From: a virus
Length of the DNA: 43,162 nucleotides
IMG/VR virus record: IMGVR_UViG_3300031673_000134
Span: 1-43,162 of that record
Reading direction: 5' to 3' (one strand)
Shown here piece by piece: positions 39,724 to 43,162 of this stretch (within the stretch, counting starts at the first letter, position 1; every line of letters begins with the position of its first letter). A program made the translations under genes and the position numbers. Below the pieces are notes generated by a model, which was given only the letters and a program-made list of their open reading frames with translations, was not told the origin of the DNA and did no database searches.

Positions 39724-40321
39724 TCTTTACCATTCCCGTCACACCCTGGACAGTGATAACTCTAGTCTTGCTCTTCTCCCCTTCACCTGAGTTGAAATCG
39801 ATTATCGCAAAATCAATAACTGTTAGTGAATCCGGCGAGTCGGAACTATATGCCGTCCCATTCGGCTTGAACTGGATATATTTCGGAGGATGGTTGTAAT
39901 AGCCCTCTCGATCATTTGGGCCGTGCCATTTATAGGTATCGCTTTTGTAGAATTCAACCTTCTGAGGTAGGGCTTCCCATTCTCCAACGGTGATCTGCTT
40001 GTATCTCGTTCCGTTTTTTCGCACCCAGAAATATGTCCGCAGACGATTCTTGGGGACATCAAACTCAACGTATCGAGAACGCTCACCCTTCGTCTCAAAC
40101 ACCACATTACCGGCATCATCCTCGACGCTGCACGAGTAAACCTGTTGCGTGATTGCCATTTGCCGTGCTGCTGAAAGTGTTTGCGTTATTAATCTCGAAG
40201 CATTTCTTAATTGCACACCACGACTCATCAGATGAAATGCAGGTAAGGCAATAGCTGTAATAACAGCAATAATCGCCATAACCACGAGCAATTCCATCAA
40301 AGTAAAAGCTTTGTTTCTCAT
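39710..40321 (-). CDS. Type IV pilin / pseudopilin-like protein
   Basis: A 203-aa protein beginning MRNKA-FTLMELLVVMAIIA, a class III prepilin signal. The cut follows A5 (Ala in place of the usual Gly), Phe is +1 and Glu is +5 (E10). A hydrophobic helix of about 25 residues follows, then a globular domain with ASRLITQTLSAARQMAITQQ, as in GspH/FimT-type minor pseudopilins. GspH-like strands (NVVFETKGERSRYVEFDVP, KYIQFKPNGTAYSSDSP) complete it. The ATG overlaps the metallopeptidase stop by 4 bases. Processing would need the host prepilin peptidase. No other pilus gene is in the window. Confidence 0.85.
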   Translation of the reverse strand: MRNKAFTLMELLVVMAIIAVITAIALPAFHLMSRGVQLRNASRLITQTLSAARQMAITQQVYSCSVEDDAGNVVFETKGERSRYVEFDVPKNRLRTYFWVRKNGTRYKQITVGEWEALPQKVEFYKSDTYKWHGPNDREGYYNHPPKYIQFKPNGTAYSSDSPDSLTVIDFAIIDFNSGEGEKSKTRVITVQGVTGMVKSEAK

Positions 40322-40896
40322 TTTTCTTTCCTCCTACATTTACGTTGTTCAATTTGAACTTTTCTTTGATTTTGTCTTTCCTCCAATGCAATACCAAGCT
40401 CCAGTATAGCATCATTACAACCTTCCCTCTTGTAGATACGCCTCACAGCCGTAGATGCCGCCTGCATTGCTCTTTTCTCATGAGGCCGATTCCTATACAA
40501 CCGATGATAATCTCCAAACTTCACACCCCTCTGATAATCCTTAACATGCCTCCACTCATGTGCGGCCACCTCATAAAAGTTCATGCTGCCATAAAATGGG
40601 TCACGGTTAATGTAAAGTTTGATTTCAATCCACCCACCATCAGTGATAATAAGACGCCCAAGTGGATTCTTGCCTGCATCTCTACGAGCCTGACACTGTT
40701 TGGGTGTCCAGCCTTTAGCATACCATTCATATATCATACTGCGATGAGCACAGGAGCGTGAATACCATATAGACCGGGTTGGCTTGACCAGCACCACAAC
40801 ACCTGATGTACGTACACCTCCAACATTCTTTGCCGCATGATACAAAACCCGTTCGAGCAATCTATCAGGCAGGTCAGTTCTGTTGTACAATTTCAT
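40318..40896 (-). CDS. Putative zinc metallopeptidase (HExxH)
   Basis: This 192-aa protein carries AAHEWRHVKDYQRG with H113, E114 and H117, a zinc-protease HExxH site, after a beta segment (LIITDGGWIEIKLYINRDPF). The C-terminal 40 residues are helical and basic (ILELGIALEERQNQRKVQIE, then QRKCRRKEK). The third zinc ligand is not clear. It resembles small SprT/peptidase-like domains in phage genomes. It is translationally coupled to the pilin-like gene, suggesting joint action such as processing of a secreted or surface protein. Confidence 0.6.
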   Translation of the reverse strand: MKLYNRTDLPDRLLERVLYHAAKNVGGVRTSGVVVLVKPTRSIWYSRSCAHRSMIYEWYAKGWTPKQCQARRDAGKNPLGRLIITDGGWIEIKLYINRDPFYGSMNFYEVAAHEWRHVKDYQRGVKFGDYHRLYRNRPHEKRAMQAASTAVRRIYKREGCNDAILELGIALEERQNQRKVQIEQRKCRRKEK

Positions 40897-40980
40897 CTTC
40901 CTTCATCCTATGTTTAAAATCTTAATGACTGTCTCCAGTTCCTGAGACCAACCAAAGCTGATACCAGGTCAAGAGACTCG

Positions 40981-41256
40981 TCAGTTTCTTTGAAAAGAAA
41001 CCCTCATGGAGGTTCCAATTATCCTTTCCGCTTCCCTCTCCGAAACACCCATCTCCTTGTTCATCACTTTGGCTACCTCACAAGCCTTATTGTAGTCCTT
41101 ACCCCATTTCCAGGATGCAACACATGACCCGTTACCCTTCATAGGATAATAGCCCGGCTCGTTCTCAATGACGAGAACAGGGATATGTTCCCCATCATCA
41201 GCAAGACAATCAGTGATAATGTGATAACACCATTTCTTTCCTGTTAAATCAACCAT
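40981..41256 (-). CDS. Small unknown protein, 3' end apparently frameshifted
   Basis: The start is placed at ATG 41256 after GGAGGAG, 38 bases downstream of the P2 -10 box. The 91-aa product begins MVDLTGKKWCYHIITDCLAD and contains WKWGKDYNKACEVAKVMNKE and SEREAERIIGTSM. After that Met, a +1 shift would continue GFLFKETDESLDLVSALVGL then RNWRQSLRF to a stop at 40914, adding 22 residues beyond the current end. The longer form looks more natural and would fill the gap to the next gene. No family is recognised. Confidence 0.5.
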   Translation of the reverse strand: MVDLTGKKWCYHIITDCLADDGEHIPVLVIENEPGYYPMKGNGSCVASWKWGKDYNKACEVAKVMNKEMGVSEREAERIIGTSMRVSFQRN

Positions 41257-41293
41257 TCTTCTCTCCTCCGTTTTTGATTTCTGATTATGCGCC

Positions 41294-41322
41294 ATTCTAT
41301 CATAGAAGGAGTCCGATGTCAA
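41294..41322 (-). promoter_or_regulatory. Sigma70-like early promoter P2
   Basis: Minus strand TTGACA (41322-41317), 17 bp, TGATAGAAT with -10 TAGAAT (41299-41294). It leads into gene 41256 and the peptidase-pilin operon. Confidence 0.85.
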
Positions 41323-41334
41323 GGAAAAAATAAC

Positions 41335-41934
41335 TTAATTTTTCAGTTTCCTCGCCACCCAATCTTCAAGCTCACTGACAGGAAATCTAAACGGCTTCTC
41401 CATTGGATAACCAGCAATAACCTCAAACTTGAAATCCTGATACCACCTCAGCGCAAACGTCTCGTCAGTGAAGTGAAGCAACAGGGCTAAGGCAAGCTGA
41501 GCAGGTCCAGACCCACTATAGCCCCAGGAGAAGCCGTCCGGACTGTGGTTCCGAAGCTTCAAGCTTTCCTCAGGCCGTAATTCTTCTCCACCAATCGTCA
41601 CACCTGAGCCCGGAATGTAATGAGGCAACTCAGACTCCTGGGGAGGAGTACCTTCAATGACCACAGCACGTCTGGCCAAGTAAGCCCTGAGGTCATCTTC
41701 CATGCCATACCTATACTCGTCAAACCAGTCCTCCCACTCCTTCTTCTCCACATCAAACTGCTGCAGGCCACTCGCATTGCTGTAGTCCGGCTTAACACCA
41801 AATTCAAGTTGGAACGCATCATAATTAGTAAGAACGTCAAGAATCTTAACCCCCTCCTCGACGCTCTCCACACCCACAAAGAACGGCTCCATAGGAACCT
41901 GTGGGATATGCCATACTCTCAATGTCTTTTCCAT
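41335..41934 (-). CDS. Conserved phage protein with DUF6166-like C-terminal domain
   Basis: A 199-aa protein with AAGGAAG upstream. The N-terminal part (LRVWHIPQVPMEPFFVGVES, VEEGVKILDVLTNYDAFQLE, NASGLQQFDVEKKEWEDW) is a common phage and plasmid module. The C-terminal part (LRPEESLKLRNHSPDGFSWG, YSGSGPAQLALALLLHFTD, ALRWYQDFKFEVIAGYP) matches the DUF6166 pattern. The two are often separate genes, so this looks like a fusion. Function is unknown; often found among early genes. Confidence 0.7.
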   Translation of the reverse strand: MEKTLRVWHIPQVPMEPFFVGVESVEEGVKILDVLTNYDAFQLEFGVKPDYSNASGLQQFDVEKKEWEDWFDEYRYGMEDDLRAYLARRAVVIEGTPPQESELPHYIPGSGVTIGGEELRPEESLKLRNHSPDGFSWGYSGSGPAQLALALLLHFTDETFALRWYQDFKFEVIAGYPMEKPFRFPVSELEDWVARKLKN

Positions 41935-41948
41935 TTTTCTTCCTTCTC

Positions 41949-42113
41949 TTAGAAATTCTCGTGATACTCACCACCCCTATATTCCAAAGCTCCAATATCA
42001 ACAAGTTTTTCCTTGTTAATATGCACCATAAAGTCAATTGCCTCATCCTTAGTGAAGCCTTTCTGACCTAGATCATTTCCCAGGTCCTCAAAGGTAATCT
42101 CTTTCTCGTCCAT
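41949..42113 (-). CDS. 54-aa acidic protein
   Basis: The start is placed at ATG 42113 (MDEKEITFED) with GGAGGA eight bases upstream; the longer frame upstream overlaps the previous gene. The product has DLGNDLGQKGFTKDEAIDFM and ends GALEYRGGEYHENF. Acidic, with one helix. Function unknown. Confidence 0.5.
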   Translation of the reverse strand: MDEKEITFEDLGNDLGQKGFTKDEAIDFMVHINKEKLVDIGALEYRGGEYHENF

Positions 42114-42150
42114 TCTTTCTTCCTCCATTACAATACTGTTCAAAAAGAAT

Positions 42151-42366
42151 TCAATGGATTTCATTAACAACAATTTCTTGTCCACGAACCTTGAGTGGAA
42201 TCTCTTTCCTTATACCATCATGTCCCTCTCGGACAGGCCACCTTGGATCACTATAATCACCCAATGCCGTAGATACATACTCACAAACACGTCTCAGCAT
42301 GGGGTCACTCCCACACATTCCCTTAGGCTCTATCTCAAGAATAATTGAAACCAAATACTTCTTCAT
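42151..42366 (-). CDS. Small unknown protein
   Basis: A 71-aa protein with GGAG seven bases before the ATG, first gene after promoter P3. It has MKKYLVSIILEIEPKGMCGS, RRVCEYVSTALGDYSD and an extended C-terminus (IPLKVRGQEIVVNEIH). It may be a single alpha/beta fold. No family is recognised. Confidence 0.5.
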   Translation of the reverse strand: MKKYLVSIILEIEPKGMCGSDPMLRRVCEYVSTALGDYSDPRWPVREGHDGIRKEIPLKVRGQEIVVNEIH

Positions 42367-42402
42367 TGCTTTTCTCCACTTTTAGATTACTGATTATCCG
42401 GT

Positions 42403-42432
42403 ACTCTACCATAGAAGACATCGGCATGTCAA
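42403..42432 (-). promoter_or_regulatory. Sigma70-like early promoter P3
   Basis: Minus strand TTGACA (42432-42427), 18 bp, TGGTAGAGT with -10 TAGAGT (42408-42403). The same upstream TTTTTCC and a similar spacer as P1 and P2. Confidence 0.75.
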
Positions 42433-42471
42433 GGAAAAACTTAAGATAATTCCCAAGTCCTAATTAAACTA

Positions 42472-42510
42472 AGAAAGAGGCCCATCACATGCAGCAACGA
42501 ACCTCTTTCT
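42472..42510 (-). terminator. Hairpin, possible terminator before P3
   Basis: Perfect 9-bp stem AGAAAGAGG/CCTCTTTCT with a 21-base loop, followed on the minus strand by TAGTTTAATT. It separates gene 42545 from promoter P3. The long loop and poor T-run make it weaker than 37825. Confidence 0.45.
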
Positions 42511-42544
42511 ACACAATGCATCATCAATAGAAGGAAAATGATTA

Positions 42545-42784
42545 TTACAAGTCCTCAGCCAGTACCTCCATGACCTGTTTCTCCTCAACCAAGGTCTTGA
42601 TGGTCTGGTTCAACTGAAAAAGCAGCAGGCCAACCTCTACCATCGTCTCGTCATTGTTGAATTCCAACTTCATCTCCATGAAGCTTGGAAGGTCCAGATT
42701 CTCTATCGTCTTTTGAAGCTTGGTTATCATTTGACCCAGAACCTTGGAACTTAGACACACTTTCTCCTTGCCCTTCTTCGGCAT
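42545..42784 (-). CDS. Small helical unknown protein
   Basis: The start is placed at ATG 42784 with AAGGAG upstream. The 79-aa product (MPKKGKEKVCLSSKVLGQMI, TKLQKTIENLDLPSFMEMKL, LFQLNQTIKTLVEEKQVMEV) is helical. It overlaps the 3' part of the preceding gene by 134 bases out of frame. Function unknown. Confidence 0.5.
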   Translation of the reverse strand: MPKKGKEKVCLSSKVLGQMITKLQKTIENLDLPSFMEMKLEFNNDETMVEVGLLLFQLNQTIKTLVEEKQVMEVLAEDL

Positions 42785-43082
42785 TTTCACTCCTTGCCAA
42801 ATCCTTCTGTCGTTCTCTTTTATTTTCTCGAACCACAAACATATACGCTTTCTGAAGAGCAGCTATCCGGCTTGTTATCGTATCTGTAATCTGTGGAATA
42901 GCTTCCTCAACAAATGTGCCAACTATGTTCCTGTCATACTTCAACAACCTAACAGGTATTTTCATTGTGAACTGATAGTCGATGGTCTCATCAATGTCTG
43001 GAAACCCAGCCACAAAAGTAAATGCTCTCATAGTAATTATGTCCCGTATATCCGAACCTGTGCGTTTCTTCTGCTTGCTCAT
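42651..43082 (-). CDS. Unknown protein with overlapping 3' end
   Basis: A 143-aa protein with AAAGGAG before ATG 43082. Residues 1-100 look like a real fold (TMRAFTFVAGFPDIDETIDY, QFTMKIPVRLLKYDRNIVGT, ITSRIAALQKAYMFVVREN). The last 43 are Ser/Gly/Glu-rich and coincide with the start of the next gene in another frame. The tail may simply be tolerated overlap. Confidence 0.45.
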   Translation of the reverse strand: MSKQKKRTGSDIRDIITMRAFTFVAGFPDIDETIDYQFTMKIPVRLLKYDRNIVGTFVEEAIPQITDTITSRIAALQKAYMFVVRENKRERQKDLARSENAEEGQGESVSKFQGSGSNDNQASKDDRESGPSKLHGDEVGIQQ

Positions 43083-43162
43083 TATAACTCCTTTCTCATT
43101 GGAATCATCCCTTCCTCCTCACCATACCTAACCCCACCTAGCCAACTCCAACCCCATCATGT
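43083..43162 (-). other. Right-edge stretch without an assignable gene
   Basis: On the minus strand a frame ends VRYGEEEGMIPMRKEL with a TAA that overlaps ATG 43082 (TAATG). It may be the tail of a gene that begins outside the window, but a TGA lies in frame near the edge. Confidence 0.3.

Noticed and set aside
215-42348. Many plus-strand ORFs of 60-190 codons
   Set aside because: They lie opposite convincing minus-strand genes, lack ribosome-binding sites and show low-complexity or Cys/Ser/His-rich translations. I consider them shadows.
42432-42545. 27-aa ORF MMHCVERGSLLHVMGLFLSL...
   Set aside because: No Shine-Dalgarno site, and the DNA is better explained as the 9-bp-stem hairpin upstream of P3.
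1-43162. tRNA, rRNA or CRISPR array
   Set aside because: No cloverleaf with a GGTTCRA-type T-arm and no regularly spaced repeat was found by eye on either strand.

Overview
This window is part of the genome of a tailed bacteriophage with a contractile tail and T4-type virion genes (a myovirus in the old sense). Every protein gene I can support is on the minus strand, so the genes read from right (about 43,000) to left (1). Recognisable T4-type parts, in transcription order, are: large terminase (36298 to 34448), portal (34436 to 31464, split by an intein), prohead protease (15770 to 13839), major capsid protein (13715 to 12279), neck and head-completion proteins (about 11100 to 8440), tail sheath (8003 to 6507), two tail-tube paralogues (6478 to 5426), a tail-assembly chaperone pair (5405 to 4346), tape measure (4346 to 2532), and baseplate hub and spike genes (2531 to 1, the last one cut by the window edge). 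Strong Shine-Dalgarno sequences, a lipoprotein signal and an envelope-type lysis candidate pair suggest a Gram-negative host. The host itself cannot be named from this sequence.

Layout. (1) 43162-37660 is an accessory, probably early region: small unknown proteins, a DUF6166-like protein, a putative zinc metallopeptidase translationally coupled to a type IV pilin-like protein, a DUF932 protein and a PD-(D/E)XK nuclease candidate. Three near-identical sigma70-like promoters (TTGACA, 17-18 bp, TGnTAGAnT) and intrinsic terminators punctuate it. (2) 36971-30680 is the packaging module: C2H2-finger protein, terminase, portal with intein, and three small genes. (3) 30600-25080 holds fibre/adhesin-like proteins (including a LamG-type lectin), small beta-rich proteins, a possible lysis pair and a nucleotidyltransferase. 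(4) 25000-18060 mixes unknown structural candidates with three glycosyltransferases. (5) 18045-8440 is the head, scaffold and neck module. (6) 8436-1 is the tail and baseplate.

Regulation. Six intergenic copies of a compact element, TTTTYGTATAATTW on the minus strand, stand in front of late genes. They look like a phage late-promoter family without a -35 box. A seventh -10-like match points the other way, onto the plus strand, in the 288-bp gap between the major capsid protein and gene 11990.

Most unusual content. Two intergenic stretches (plus strand about 12068-12180; minus strand about 26669-26561) each carry the hairpin arrangement and GAAGC / GTAG(T)TCAC ends typical of IS200/IS605 right ends, from which TnpB omega-RNAs are made. 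No TnpB or TnpA gene is present in the window. Other notable items are a class III signal-peptide pseudopilin in a phage, a UUU-CGU +1 frameshift candidate in the tail chaperone, an HNH-bearing intein in the portal, a decapeptide ORF (MVWTEKELGL) present twice with only synonymous changes, three C2H2 fingers in two proteins, and duplicated tail-tube genes.

Several genes listed here are too short for ordinary gene callers (10 to 42 aa) and rest on start/stop coupling and ribosome-binding sites. Two accessory ORFs appear to be interrupted by single-base frameshifts. These could be true decay or sequencing errors.
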